Under the pieces are notes generated by a model. It saw nothing but the letters and a program-made list of their open reading frames with translations. It ran no database searches and was not told where the DNA came from. Shown piece by piece: positions 48,835 to 58,765 of a stretch of DNA of 64,000 nucleotides; the first letter of the stretch is position 1, and each line of letters starts with the position of its first letter. A program made the position numbers and the translations under genes. Source of the stretch: Lepidostoma basale (taxonomy: Eukaryota; Arthropoda; Insecta; Trichoptera; Lepidostomatidae); contig JAHDVF020000933.1 of NCBI GenBank assembly GCA_022606425.2, positions 1-64,000 of the forward strand. The letters run 5' to 3'.

Positions 48835-49610
48835 GAATAATTAATACGAGAGAAAACGTCTGTTTTCTAAAAGGTTTAATATAATTTATTAGTAACTAAT
48901 AAGAATGAAAACAACTGTTTTCTAAATGTTTTATTATAATTAATCAGTAATTAATACATCTGTTTCCTAAAAGTTCTATTATAACTTATCAGTTACCTAC
49001 TAATACGATTGAAAACATCTGTTTTCTAGAAGTTTTATTATAATTAATGGGTAATTAATACGAATGAAAACATACATTTTCTAAAAGTTTTATTATAATT
49101 TATGGGTAATTAATACGAATGAAAACGTCTGTTTTCTAAATGGTTTATCATAATTTATCAGTAATTTATCGAATGAAAAAATCTGTTTTCTAAAGGTTTA
49201 ATTATAATTTATCAGTAATTATTACTAATGAAAACTTCTGTTTTCTAAATGTATTATTATAATTTATTAGTAGTTAATACGAATGAAAACATCTGTTTTC
49301 TAAAAGTTTTGTTATATTTTATTAGTAATTAATACGAATGAAAATATCTGTTTCTAAAAGTTTTAATGTAATATTTCAGTAATTAATAGTAAAGTTCAGT
49401 AAAGGTGATGAAAACATATGTTTTCTAAAAGTTTAATATAATTTATTAGTGATTAATACGAATAAAAACATCTATTTTATAGAAGTTTAATTATAATTTA
49501 TTAGTAATTAATACGAATAAAAACATCGGTTTTCTTAAAGCTTTATTATAATTTATGGGTAATTTAATACGAATTAAAACATTTGTTTTCCAGAAGATTT
49601 ATTATATTTT
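48835..49610 (+). repeat. Tandem array of the P2 middle segment
   Basis: The unit, about 55-58 bp, is TAATTAATACGAATGAAAAC plus ATCTGTTTTCTAAAAGTTTTATTATAATTTATTAG. About 13-14 copies with indels. The last copy (49560-49610) passes directly into a full P2 unit with its core, so the array grew out of that element. Confidence 0.8.
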
Positions 49611-49618
49611 ATGTTTAT

Positions 49619-49648
49619 GACATGTTTTGCCTGTCCAAGGCATTATCA
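49619..49648 (-). ncRNA. Hammerhead-like motif, CATG type (P2), degenerate
   Basis: The minus strand reads TGATAATG, helix II GCC/GGC, AAAA (mutated GAAA), CATG, TC. Confidence 0.4.
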
Positions 49649-49769
49649 TGTGTGAATGACATTTGATTTGAAAACCCATTTGATAATTAAATAATGAAAA
49701 CTTATAAAAAAAATTACAAAATTTATTTATTATTATGTATTTAGTGTGTTTCCACTTGTGTTTATGTTC

Positions 49770-49801
49770 GATCGATTTCGGCAGCTTGCTGCCATCATCT
49801 G
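49770..49801 (-). ncRNA. Hammerhead-like motif, CTGG-related type
   Basis: The minus strand reads CAGATGA, T, helix II GGCAGC-AA-GCTGCC, GAAA, TCGA, TC. Helix III is TCGA, itself self-complementary. Confidence 0.55.
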
Positions 49802-49929
49802 CTTTGATAATGTTAAAGAAAGGCGATGCATTTCCAATAAATAATAATAAAATTCCTAGAAAATATAAATTTCATTCATTGACTGAAAACTTCTGTTTAA
49901 TTTAGAATCCCACACGTTGTGGTGCATCA

Positions 49930-50182
49930 AACGAGCTTCGTGGCCGAGTGGTAAATGCATTGACTGCCACCCCGAAGGTTCCGGGTTCGATTCCCGGCGA
50001 GGGCAGTGTGATTGTCACACTGTCTTTGGTCTGGTGTAGGATTCTCGTGACAATAAAATGGCGATAGATTAGCTACCTATCACACGTCACGAGAATCACT
50101 ATGATAACTATAATATCCTTTACATCGAATTGGCTCATGCTGTTATGATGTAAAGAGAGAAATAATAATAATAATCATTCCT
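49930..50182 (+). mobile_element. SINE-S, full-length copy
   Basis: tRNA-like head (box A TGGCCGAGTGGTAAATGCA, box B GGGTTCGATTCCCGGCGAG), CAGTGTGATTGTCACACTG stem, body CAATAAAATGGCGATAG, 3' part TTTACATCGAATTGGCTCA and an (AATA)n-like tail at 50161-50175. The tRNA part is no longer able to form a full acceptor stem. This is the best copy for a consensus. Confidence 0.85.
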
Positions 50183-50256
50183 GTTGGCTATCGTCCCCCC
50201 GGAAGACCGCTAAAGAGATGGAGGGATAGCTGAAAGTCAACTTCCCAAGACCTTTG
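50183..50256 (+). mobile_element. LINE-B3 scrap
   Basis: IPVGYRPPGRPLKRWRDS followed by KSTSQD, continuing directly from the SINE tail. Confidence 0.6.
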
Positions 50257-50291
50257 GTCTGTTCCTGACTACAGGAACAGACCAAAGGTCT
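50248..50291. repeat. Perfect 20-bp inverted repeat, 4-base loop
   Basis: AGACCTTTGGTCTGTTCCTG, ACTA, then the exact complement. It starts inside the LINE-B3 scrap and looks like a snap-back or template-switch scar. Confidence 0.8.
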
Positions 50292-50768
50292 AAAATGAGA
50301 AAAGAAAAAAAAATAAGGAGGCTTCTTTGGGGAAATGTAAATACAGCCCCAAAAATCTTCCCAATACGTATCACGAATTATTTATCCTTGGGGAATTCGT
50401 GATAACTCTAAAAAAATGTTAAATAGGCAGGCGCATACTTACCAGCTAATTATCTCTGGCGTGCATATTCGAACACCGGAATCGGTTACGAAATGAGGTG
50501 ATTTTTCGAACACCGAGCTGTAATTTGAATTTTTAATTCCGAATGGAACGTGACGCCCCCGAGGGGACGCGCGCATTGTTATTCGGTTCAACTGTTTCTG
50601 AAAACGTTCTTGTTTTAAATATTTTCATTTAAACTGTCTTTTCGAATTCGAGAAATGTTTGTGTGCAATTTAAATTTCAATGAGTTTTGTGAATGCAGGT
50701 GAAACTTTCGTATGCAAATACGACAATATTTCGAGTATTCTTTGAAATATAATATATTTTACATACGA
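50292..50768. other. Unique DNA with a strong donor-like site on the minus strand
   Basis: No domain. On the minus strand, AGCTGGTAAGTATGCG (about 50438-50453) matches a 5' splice donor (CTG before GTAAGTAT) preceded by moderate-GC sequence up to about 50600. No acceptor or coding frame supports an exon. Confidence 0.25.
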
Positions 50769-51340
50769 GTATATAGGGTAGTTTTTTTTAGAGGTTTTGT
50801 TTTTAAACTGGCAACATTGTTTCTACAGACTGTCAATTTGACAGTTAACAGTTGATTTGTAGTCAAAACGTTTTGCTATTTTACCCAATTGCTCAATAAT
50901 GGTGTCGAAAATTGGACTTCACGATTGCGCTTCATTCGAGCTAGCCGTGGCGCTCATATGCCCGAAATCATATTTAAACAATAATGGCATAAAATTATTT
51001 ATTAAATAAAGCCAGTATCATAGACATTAACATTATTTTAACGTGTTTTTTTAAAGGTATACAAATAATAATAAAAAAACATTAAAATAATGTTAATGTC
51101 TATGATACTGGCTTTATTTAATAGATAATTTTATGCCATTATTGTTTAAATATAATTTCGGGCCTATGAGCGCCACGGCTAGCTCGAATGAAGCATAATC
51201 GTGAAGTCTAATTTTTAACACCTTTATTGAGCAACTGGGTGAAATGGCAAAACGTATTGACAAATCAACTGTCAAATTGATAGTCTGTAGAAACAATGTT
51301 GCCAGTTTAAAAACCAAACCTTAACAAAAACAATCTATAC
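50769..51340. repeat. Palindrome of about 570 bp
   Basis: Arms of about 275 bp (50769-51048 and 51064-51340) are inverted copies with scattered changes. They meet at the short T-rich/AATAATAAT centre. The ends read GAGGTTTTGTTTTTAAACTGG and its inverse. No coding capacity. It is a fold-back element or a head-to-head duplication. Confidence 0.8.
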
Positions 51341-51399
51341 AACTGCTCGAAGTGCTTTCGTACGACAATTTAAAGAATAAAATAAGCTTATTTATTGTT

Positions 51400-51462
51400 T
51401 CTTGAATAAATATGTAAAACTCCATATTAATAAAATAATACTAATGAAAATTTTTCATTAAT
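51400..51462 (+). repeat. P2 start segment
   Basis: GTTTCTTGAATAAATATG, TAAAACTCCATATT and ATACTAATGAAAAT. Confidence 0.55.
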
Positions 51463-51464
51463 AT

Positions 51465-51775
51465 GCGAACCCTAAGAGGCAGGCAAAACCCTCAGAGATC
51501 GGATCAGAATTGAAACGATAAAGTCTCTCTGTGGTGTTGAGGACATAGTAAGATGTGGAAGAAACAGAAGGCGCTTTTGAAGAGACCACATGGACAGCAT
51601 GAAGAATACAAGAATTGCAAAAATTGTGAAAGATGAAAATTCAAGCAGCAAGAGACTACCAGGAAGACCAGCAAAAAGATGGAGTGATGGCTGGACACCA
51701 TCATCCCAGGACAACTCACCGTCAAAAACAGGCCATACGACCTAAACTAAGAGGAAGAAGAAGAAAAAGAAAACT
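51465..51775 (+). mobile_element. LINE-B1 3' part with (GAA) tail
   Basis: MRTLRG, DRIRIETIKSLCGVEDIVR, RRRF.RDHMDSMKNTRIAK, DENSSSKRLPGRPAKRWSD and WTPSSQDNSPSKTGHTT appear in shifting frames, ending GAGGAAGAAGAAGAAAAAG. Same sub-family as 6047-6640. Confidence 0.75.
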
Positions 51776-51776
51776 T

Positions 51777-52290
51777 TTCTAATATTTTTGTCGGTCTCCT
51801 GGGAGGACGGTAGCCAACAGGAATCTGATGCGCCACAGCGGGTGGGATTCTGGTGGGATCCATCCTCTGCACGTGCGCATTCCAGTATCTGCGTTGTCTG
51901 CCCCATCTCACGACATCCTCCACCTTGCAGATCTCGCAGATAGCCGTGTTCCTCACCCTATCTCTAATAGTCCTTCCTGCTATCATCCTCAGCGTCCTCA
52001 TCTCTGCCACCCGTACTTTAGCCTTCGTTCTTGTGGTATCCGCTCTGGTCTCAATGGTATATGTCAGTATAGGCCTTACGCAGGTTTTATGTATTCTGAC
52101 CTTACTGTCTCAATGCTATATGTCAATATAGGCCTTAGGTAGGTTTTGTGTATTTTGACCTTACTATCAGTTCTCATATATTTATTGTTCCATATAATCT
52201 CCTTGAGACAACCTGATACCGCCGAAGCTTTATTGACTTGTCCCATTATTCCGTAGTCAAGGTCATTTAGCTGAGCAAATCCAATCATTA
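51777..52290 (-). mobile_element. LINE-B3 with an internal 60-bp duplication
   Basis: The minus strand (51747-52010) reads MAEMRTLRMIAGRTIRDRVR, ICKVEDVVRWGRQRRYWNAH, RMDPTRIPPAVAHQIPVGYR and PPRRPTK. Upstream, VNKASAVSGCLKEIIWNNKY and SKVKIHKTYLRPILTYSIET are followed by a second copy of KVRIHKTCVRPILTYTIE-type text (52063-52190). It abuts LINE-B1 tail to tail. Confidence 0.8.
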
Positions 52291-52660
52291 TGCTGACTTA
52301 TCAATCATTTTAAATCATCTGCAATCATCCATCATCATTTTTAAATGCAATCAACCAGCAGAGACAATTTTGCAATCGGTATGCAATCACATGCTTCCTT
52401 CAAAAATATGCTTCCTCTATGCTGCGTATATGTGAGCAGGTACTGAAGCACTAGTGGTACCTACCTAACCCAATTACGCACAATGTAGGTTTCTCAGTAA
52501 TTACCCAAATATATTCATATTGCTGGCTGCAATATGCATAAATGTTTCTCAGGTGCACGAATGCTAAGAATGCAACCAAAAGGTGATTTTATGATTGCAA
52601 TGAGGGATTGCGTTATGCATACAAAATCCAATGTTTACCCAGGACATTAAGGATATATAT
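52291..52660. other. Unique DNA rich in ATGCAAT-like words
   Basis: No domain or repeat. ATGCAAT or ATGCATA words recur at about 52353, 52389, 52531, 52570 and 52612. Whether this is chance cannot be judged by eye. Confidence 0.25.
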
Positions 52661-52827
52661 AAACCTATTTCGAAGAAATCGGGGAACCGGAGTTGTCGAC
52701 ATCATCGTACTGCGACATACAAGTGACAATAGGCAGGACACCCACATTGAGTCTCATTAGACAAGATAACAATATGTGGATACCCAGATTATTAAAATGG
52801 ACACCACGGGCAAACAACAGTGGAAAG
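52661..52827 (+). mobile_element. Possible LINE 3' end before the GAA tract
   Basis: It leads into AACAACAGTGGAAAGAAGAAG like an RTE 3' end with a GAA tail. The text IGRTPTLSLIRQDNNMW and RLLKWTPRANNSG is suggestive but not diagnostic. Confidence 0.35.
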
Positions 52828-53162
52828 AAGAAGAAGAAGAAGTAGAAGAAGACGAAGAAGAATAAGAAGAAGAAGAAGAAGGAGAAAAAGAAGAAGAAGA
52901 TGAACAAGATAACAAGAAGTAGAAGAAAAGAAGAAGATTAAGAAGAAGAAGATGAAGAAGAAGATGATGATGATGAAAAAGAAGAAGAAGAAGATGAAGA
53001 AGAAGAAGAAGATGATGATGAAGAAGAAGAAGATGAAGTCGATGAAAAAACGACGAAGAAGAAGATGATGAAAAAGAAGAAGAAGAAGAAGATGAAGAAG
53101 AAGATATATTAAGAAGATGAAGAAGAAGAAGAAGAAGAAAGAAGAAGAAGAAGAAGAAATAA
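52828..53162 (+). repeat. GAA/GATGAA microsatellite, about 335 bp
   Basis: Almost pure GAA with interspersed GAT and AAA triplets. It may be an expanded retroposon tail. Minus-strand Ser/Phe/Leu frames across it are artefacts. Confidence 0.85.
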
Positions 53163-53280
53163 ATTTTAAGCAATATTCATAAGACGAAAGATGTATTGTA
53201 GGTAGAGACACTCCATATCACGAAAACTTATCTTTGTCATTGGCAAATAAAATAACTAATATAGGGTAGTGTCTCCTTAA

Positions 53281-53900
53281 GTCAGCCACCCCCAATAGTC
53301 AGCCATGTTTCACAAATCATGTTGTAATAAGAAACCCGTTGAAAAATACATATTTTGAAAGATACCCAGTGGTTAGCCGCCTAATTAAGCTTTTTTTTTT
53401 AATTCGAGAGACGCCTGGTATTAAAATTCGAAACTAATTCCTTCTTACATTCAGTTGAGGCCAAGCGCTCGATGCAAAAACAGCCATTTTGATTATTTTG
53501 ATGAGTGTGTTGAGTGTTCGAAAATAAGGTTTTTTAAAGCTGCCTGAAGAATCTGCTATTCACCTAAGGTTTGTCTTACTTCAGAATACTTTTTTTTTTA
53601 ATATTTAGTGTATAAACTGATATTTAATTAATTTTACACGTTTTTTTGAGGTGGCTGACTTCAGGAGTCATATTTATCAAACTTCTCCTATTGTCAGCCA
53701 TATGGCCGACAATAGGATTTTTCTAGTAAGAGTTTAAAAAAAGAGCTTTTTGTTGAATTAGAGAGTTTGTGGCATTCTGCATACGAAATAATCAACAAAA
53801 GTGTAAAAATATGCTTGGATCCTATGGTCAGCCGCCTTAAAAGTAAAATATTTTTCGGTGGCTGAGAATAGGATTTTTCGACTCCATATGTCAGCCACCT
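53281..53900. promoter_or_regulatory. Subterminal repeats, left side
   Basis: GTCAGCCAC or its inverse, with 0-2 changes, at 53281, 53299, 53371, 53651 (inverse), 53692, 53704 (GGCCGACA, inverse variant), 53826, 53857 (inverse) and 53890. Several sit beside AATAGG or its inverse. These are candidate transposase binding sites. Confidence 0.6.
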
Positions 53901-54012
53901 TATACAACGTACATTTTTATATTGTAGAGCTCATTTTTATTATCGTGAAGAAAATTAGGTAAAATACAAATACGAGTATATGTATAATAATATCTAGTAT
54001 TTTTTATGCAGA

Positions 54013-55716
54013 ATGGAACCAAAGAAGCGTTTGTAAGGCCAATATGACGAGAATGCATAATCAACTGCCTTAAAGGCCATCCGAGAAAACAAACTTGGCA
54101 TTCGAGACTCAAGTCGAACATTTGGAGTACCCAGAGGAACTTTGCAAGATCGTCTTCACGGTCGTGTTGCAGAGGGACATCAACGTATGGGGCCTGATAC
54201 TGTCTTGACAGAAAAAGAAAAACTGAGCGAATGGTGTATTAATCTGACGAAATGTGGTTTCCTTCGTAAGAAAGAAGACGTTTTTAGATACTGTTCAAAA
54301 CATGATAAAAAATTCAGTAAGGAAACATCCATTCAAAAACGGTCGGCCCGGTAAAAAGTGGTACGCAGGATTTATTAAAAGAAATCCATCCTTGGTTCAA
54401 CGTGCACCAGAAGGAATCACAAAGGGGCGGGCGACGGTTACAGAAGAATACATTAGAAAGTGGTTTAGAGAACTGGAAGACTATTTGCAAAAATCTGGAA
54501 ATGAGAATATTTTACCTGACCCTGACAGAATTTTTAACGGAGACGAAACATCATTCAGCATGTGCCCCAAATCTGGCAAAGTTATAGCTCCAAAAGGTTG
54601 GAAGAATGTATTAGAGGTACAGTTGGGATGTGAGAAGGAAACTATTACAGTTCTTTTAGTTTTTTCGGCAAGTGGGAAAACATCATATCCATTAGTGGTA
54701 TTCCCTTACAAACGCGCCCCAAAGAAGTAGTTAATAGCATGCCAAAGAAGTGGTGTTTAGGGTTGTCGGATAGTGGATGGATGAGGAACGACTTTTTTTT
54801 TATATGTGGTAAATGATTTTAACAACTGGCTCATAGAAATGAACATTACAAAACCTATAATTTTATTTGTAGATGGAAATCGTCACATTTAACGATGGAT
54901 CTGAGGGATTTTTGTTCTATAAACGGAATTATTTTGTATGCACTTCCCCCAAACACCACTCATCTAATGCAGCCCGCCGATGGAAGTGTTTTTAAACCTT
55001 TAAAATCAGAATGGAAGAAAACCGTCAGATTTTGGCATATGGAATCAGACAACGCATACAAGGTTCTTACGAAATCAGCGTTTTGTCCTCTTCGAAAAAA
55101 AGTTTTGGAAATTCCTAATTTTCCTGAAACTATTAAAAACGGTTTCAGGAAGTGCGGACTATTTCCATTGAATCCAGACGCCGTAGATTATTCAAAATGT
55201 CTTCAACATGCTCTAGAAAATTTAGAATTCAATCGCAAACCGATTGAAATCTTTTCTGTGTCTCACTCTGAAACAAAATACAAACACGCCGAAGAGGTTG
55301 TGTCCTTAGCAAACCAGTTACAGCAATATTGCCAGAGATTGTTACGTCATCTTTTTCTGGTCATCTTTTTTGTCATTCTCCACTCCCAGTCCTTCCACTT
55401 CCAAACAGAAACTACCTAGTGCTATATCTTCGAGCGCATGGAAGTATTTTATGTCCAGCAAAGAAGAAGAGAAAAAGAAAAAAATTGAAGATGTAAAAAG
55501 TAGAAAAAAAGCCCGCCAACAAGCAAAAAAACACTTTAAAAGAGAAGAAAAAGAAGAATACAACTAAAAGAAGATTCTCACAAGAGAAATTTCTCACAAG
55601 ATAAATTGGGAGAAGAATGGATACAGTGCATGATTTGTAATGGTTGGTATCACGTTGAATGTGCTGGAGCTGAAAAATATGTATTCATTTGTGATTTTTG
55701 TTCCTTGCATCTTTAA
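54013..55716 (+). pseudogene. pogo/Tigger-type DDD transposase with PHD-like finger
   Basis: The likely start is ATG 54013 (MEPKKR), with in-frame stops at 54034 and 54058. The psq helix-turn-helix follows (KAIRENKLGIRDSSRTFGV, PRGTLQDRLHGR), then a CENP-B-like helix-turn-helix (KNGRPGKKWYAGFIKRNPS). A frameshift lies near 54280. The catalytic core has Asp in NGDET (54542), in LFVDG (54872) and in QPADGSVF (54979): a DDD set. Further frameshifts lie near 54725, in the T run at 54790 and near 54880. A basic tail leads to a PHD-like end, WIQCMIC, NGWYHVECAG and FICDFC (55618-55710). Confidence 0.85.
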
Positions 55717-55857
55717 AAAAATGAATTTATAATATACTCCTTTTTTCCTTTTGTAATAAAATAAACTTTTTGTATAAAAATTAATGTTATAGTAAATAAC
55801 ATAACAACATATAAGTAATATAACAACCATGTACCAAATAGAGCACTTATTGAAAGC

Positions 55858-56100
55858 AAGTGGCTGGTTACTGGGGCTGTGGTGGCTGGAATTAGGAACT
55901 AGGTGGCTGACCATAGGGGAATTGTGTCTTTTTAAATAAAAGTATTTTTATTTTTAATCCGGCGCAAGATATTTTGATAACGAATTTACAATTTTATAGA
56001 TCATTAATTTAGTTTTGCGTATAAAAAAAACTGTATTATAAAATGTATGATGATATAATTATAAATTGAATTAAGTTTAATCTTTTTCTTAAGTGGCTGA
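55858..56100. promoter_or_regulatory. Subterminal repeats, right side
   Basis: GTGGCTGA-type words at 55860, 55882, 55902 and 56093, two of them next to CTGGGGCT or CATAGGGG. The last one has the same distance to the end as the first left copy. Confidence 0.6.
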
Positions 56101-56120
56101 GCACTGGGGCTTTCACCCTA

Positions 56121-56580
56121 CTATGAAATGAAAATTTCTCAACGAAAATCGTAAAGGATCACACCCTTGTAGGATAAGTACAAATTTTCAGTTACAGTGA
56201 ATAGCCAGCCCCCGATACTCTCGTTGGATTTCAACAGCCCTTATTATTATGATAGTGTAATAGAAACCTGGCTGCTTAATTCAAAGTATAGTAACAATAG
56301 CCTCTCCCGCCCCCTTCGCAAAGCTCGCATCTCAAAAGCTACTTGCTAACATAAATAGGAGCTTTTTGGTGTCGGATAATTGGATATTTTTTACACGGAG
56401 CTTTTTAATAAGAATGGCTTATTCTTGTTAGGTTTTACGGACACGTGGCGGACACACGTGCGAATGTAAACAAGTCATCGAACACACGTGACGCGTAATG
56501 AAATAATACGATAATTTTAATGGGTAACTTTGTATTTAATACAAAATTTCCTTTTGGTAGCCATAGGTTTACTTTGATAA
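56121..56580. other. Unique DNA
   Basis: No gene recognised. ACACGTG words repeat at 56440-56490 (CACGTGGCGGACACACGTG). Confidence 0.3.
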
Positions 56581-56585
56581 CAACA

Positions 56586-57036
56586 ACAACAAATCATCAC
56601 GCCGTTTCCCCGCAGGGGTAGGCAGAGAGAATGGACCGCCACACTACTCTATCCTGGCACACCTCTCTAGCTTCCTCCACATTCATACATCGAGTCATAC
56701 ACGCACGTCGATTCTTCCGGCTTCTGACATGACCAACCATTAATATTTGATTAATTTGGTCATGCCATGTTTTCCTCGGTCTACCTCGACTCCTTACTCC
56801 ATTTACATCGTTAACTTATACTTTTTTAACCATTCTTTCTTCACCCATGCGATCCATATGTCCGAGCCAACGCAGCGAACCTTTCATAATTTTATTCATA
56901 ATACCTTCTTTCGCTCTACATTCGTACATCGTTCTACCACACATACGTCTAGGGACCTCATCTCTACCGTATTTATTCTGCTCTCATCTTTCTTCTGCCA
57001 GTTCCATGCTTCGCTTCCATACATAAGGGTGGGATT
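56586..57036 (-). mobile_element. LINE-A (UGCG-loop sub-group), decayed frame
   Basis: It runs from the TGCG hairpin through MTRCMNVEEARE, INQILMVGHV and SRGRPRKTWHDQ to GSLRWLGHMDRMGEERM and SEAWNWQKKDESRI in shifting frames. The TTAG repeats are replaced by AACAACAAC. Confidence 0.75.
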
Positions 57037-57057
57037 ACTTTGATACTAGCTCTTATA

Positions 57058-57746
57058 TAACTAACTTACTAACTAACCATCACCCCGTCTCTCCGAAGGG
57101 GTAGGCAGAAAGAATGGACTTCCACACTTTTCTTTCCTGACATATTTCTCTCGCTTCCTCAACATTCATACATCGTGTTAATATTTGAGTTATTTTATCG
57201 TGCCACGTTTTCCTCGGTTTTCCTCTATTTCTAGTTCCATTTACATCGTTAACATATATCGCCTCTTTGCAAGAATAACGTGACATTTCGAAAATGAAAT
57301 CCGCCGTGTTCAACATTTTTTTCTACAAAAACATGGTATTTTTAAAGTGAAAAACAGAGAATTTATGAGGGAAAGAGACAACACAACAGTGGTATATTGT
57401 GTTGTCACGTTGTCTCTTTCAGACGGGTATCTTGTTTCATTTTAAATTTTTTTAATTTTTCGAGATAACACGTTCTTCACATTCTTACAAAGAGGCGATA
57501 TATTTTTTACCATTCTTTCTTCATTCATTATTTCCATGTGTCCAAACCATCCTAATGATCTTTCATTATTTTCTCATAACACCATCATTCGCACCGCATT
57601 CACTTCTTATATTTTCATTCGACACTCTATCATACACAGAGTATCCATACATTCGTCTAAGAGATCTCATTTCTACTGCATTTATTCTATTTTCATCCTT
57701 CTTTTGCCAGTTCTATGCTTCGCTTTCGTACATAAGGGTCGGTACA
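57058..57746 (-). mobile_element. LINE-A (beta) split by a 238-bp TIR element
   Basis: 3' part 57058-57259 (TTCG loop, AREICQERKVW, RGKPRKTWHDKI; CMNV region partly deleted). 5' part 57498-57746 (RMVK, KMMKDH-type text, MRSLRRMYGYSVYDRVSNE, RSECGAN). Confidence 0.75.
57260..57497. mobile_element. 238-bp MITE in LINE-A
   Basis: TIRs CGCCTCTTTGCAAGAAT and, reversed, CGCCTCTTTGTAAGAAT. ATATAT on both sides (57254-57259, 57498-57503). An inner hairpin AAGAGACAACACAACA/TGTTGTCACGTTGTCTCTT lies at 57371-57421. Confidence 0.75.
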
Positions 57747-57749
57747 ATT

Positions 57750-58075
57750 CCATACGTATCATGACGTACGCTGTGGAGACGCGGGCCGACACTGTGCGAT
57801 CCTGATCGTGTCCGCAACGTAGACATAAGAAAAACTTCCGAAATAGAGGATATCGTTCAGTGGAGTAGATCCAGAAGAAGATACTGGAGGGACCATGTAG
57901 CCCGAATGGATGGTGACAGACTCGCATATACAGCCGTTTATGAAATCCCCTCCGGACACCGCCCACCTGGAAGACGGCTTAAGAGATGTAGGGACAGCTG
58001 GACCTCAACATCCGACGATACATGATTTCTATGTCACAGATCGTCAGATCTATTAAAAGAAGAAGAAGAAGAAAA
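57750..58075 (+). mobile_element. LINE-B2 3' part, (GAA)n tail
   Basis: It starts RIMTYAVETRADTVR, then DRVRNVDIRKTSEIEDIVQ, SRSRRRYWRDHVARMDGDRL, YEIPSGHRPPGRRLKRC and DSWTSTSDDT in shifting frames, ending AAAAGAAGAAGAAGAAGAA. Same sub-family as 40800-41335. Confidence 0.75.
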
Positions 58076-58535
58076 ATAAGAAACAAGAACAAAGCTTAAA
58101 ACCCTTCAAAACGTGACCGGAAGCTGACAGTAGTACATTGGTTCCGGAATATGCGAACATTTTCATTGAGCATATGACTTCAATTCACCAAAAGCACCTA
58201 TTGAATTCTGTACCTACATCAATGCGAGTACTTTACGTACCTAGTTTAAATACATCTACCATCGTGTATAATTTTTACTTTTAGCCTATCTGCCGATTCC
58301 ACCCCGAATCCAGTACATTATTTCATCCCCGTTAGACAGACCATCCCCTAAAATCATCCCCTAACCAAATAAAGTTTCACTTTCATGACCAATTAGGCAT
58401 TCCATTTAAATTCTCTATGCTTAAATTCACAAAATAACAGTTTTCTTGTGTGTTATGTGGAGGTAACAAATAAACAAATAATTTAAATACGTAATTTTAA
58501 ACATTGATAAAAAAAAGTATTTTTTTTTTAAGTTT
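58076..58535. other. Unique DNA
   Basis: No gene or repeat recognised. Confidence 0.3.
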
Positions 58536-58765
58536 TATAATATTTTATGCAAGTGGAATGTTTCTCCTTAATGAGCTATTACCAAACCTTAAAAATAAAC
58601 TAATAAAATTTAATAAAACTTATCGAAAACAAATGTCATCATTAACAATTAATACAAATAAAAACTCCACCTCTCCTCTAGATCATCTGATTGATGATCC
58701 AACCTCTAGATGGCAGCACAAGATGGCAGCGAGCTGCAGAAACCGGTCGAAGACACAAATATTAC
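58536..58765. repeat. PLE-type P2-like and CTGG-type units
   Basis: 58548-58590 is a decayed minus-strand core (AATGTTTCTCCTTAATGAG). 58717-58748 is a CTGG-type core in plus sense. Confidence 0.45.
58717..58748 (+). ncRNA. Hammerhead-like motif, CCGG type
   Basis: CACAAGA, T, helix II GGCAGC-GA-GCTGCA, GAAA, CCGG, TC. Helix III is again a palindrome (CCGG). Confidence 0.5.

Larger units (their letters stand above)
49611..49870. repeat. P2 unit and CTGG-type unit
   Basis: The P2 core on the minus strand (49619-49648) is followed by a CTGG-type unit (49741-49803) in the same sense and a decayed P2 inverse (49805-49870). Confidence 0.6.
53262..56120 (+). mobile_element. Complete but dead pogo-type DNA transposon
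   Basis: TAGGGT starts at 53262 and ACCCTA ends at 56120. In both ends TCAGCCAC begins exactly 20 bases from the outermost T (53282 on plus, 56100 on minus). TA flanks the GGGT/ACCC core as expected for TA-targeting elements. It holds one decayed transposase (54013-55716) and at least twelve copies of a GTCAGCCAC word in its subterminal regions. Length about 2.86 kb. Confidence 0.85.

Noticed and set aside
48484..48840. 118-codon plus frame as a host protein
   Set aside because: Composition follows the GC-rich island, and an opposed frame is also open. No domain was seen.
52757..53211. Minus-strand frames of about 138 codons rich in Ser, Phe and Leu
   Set aside because: They are translations of the (GAA)n tract and have no complexity beyond the repeat.
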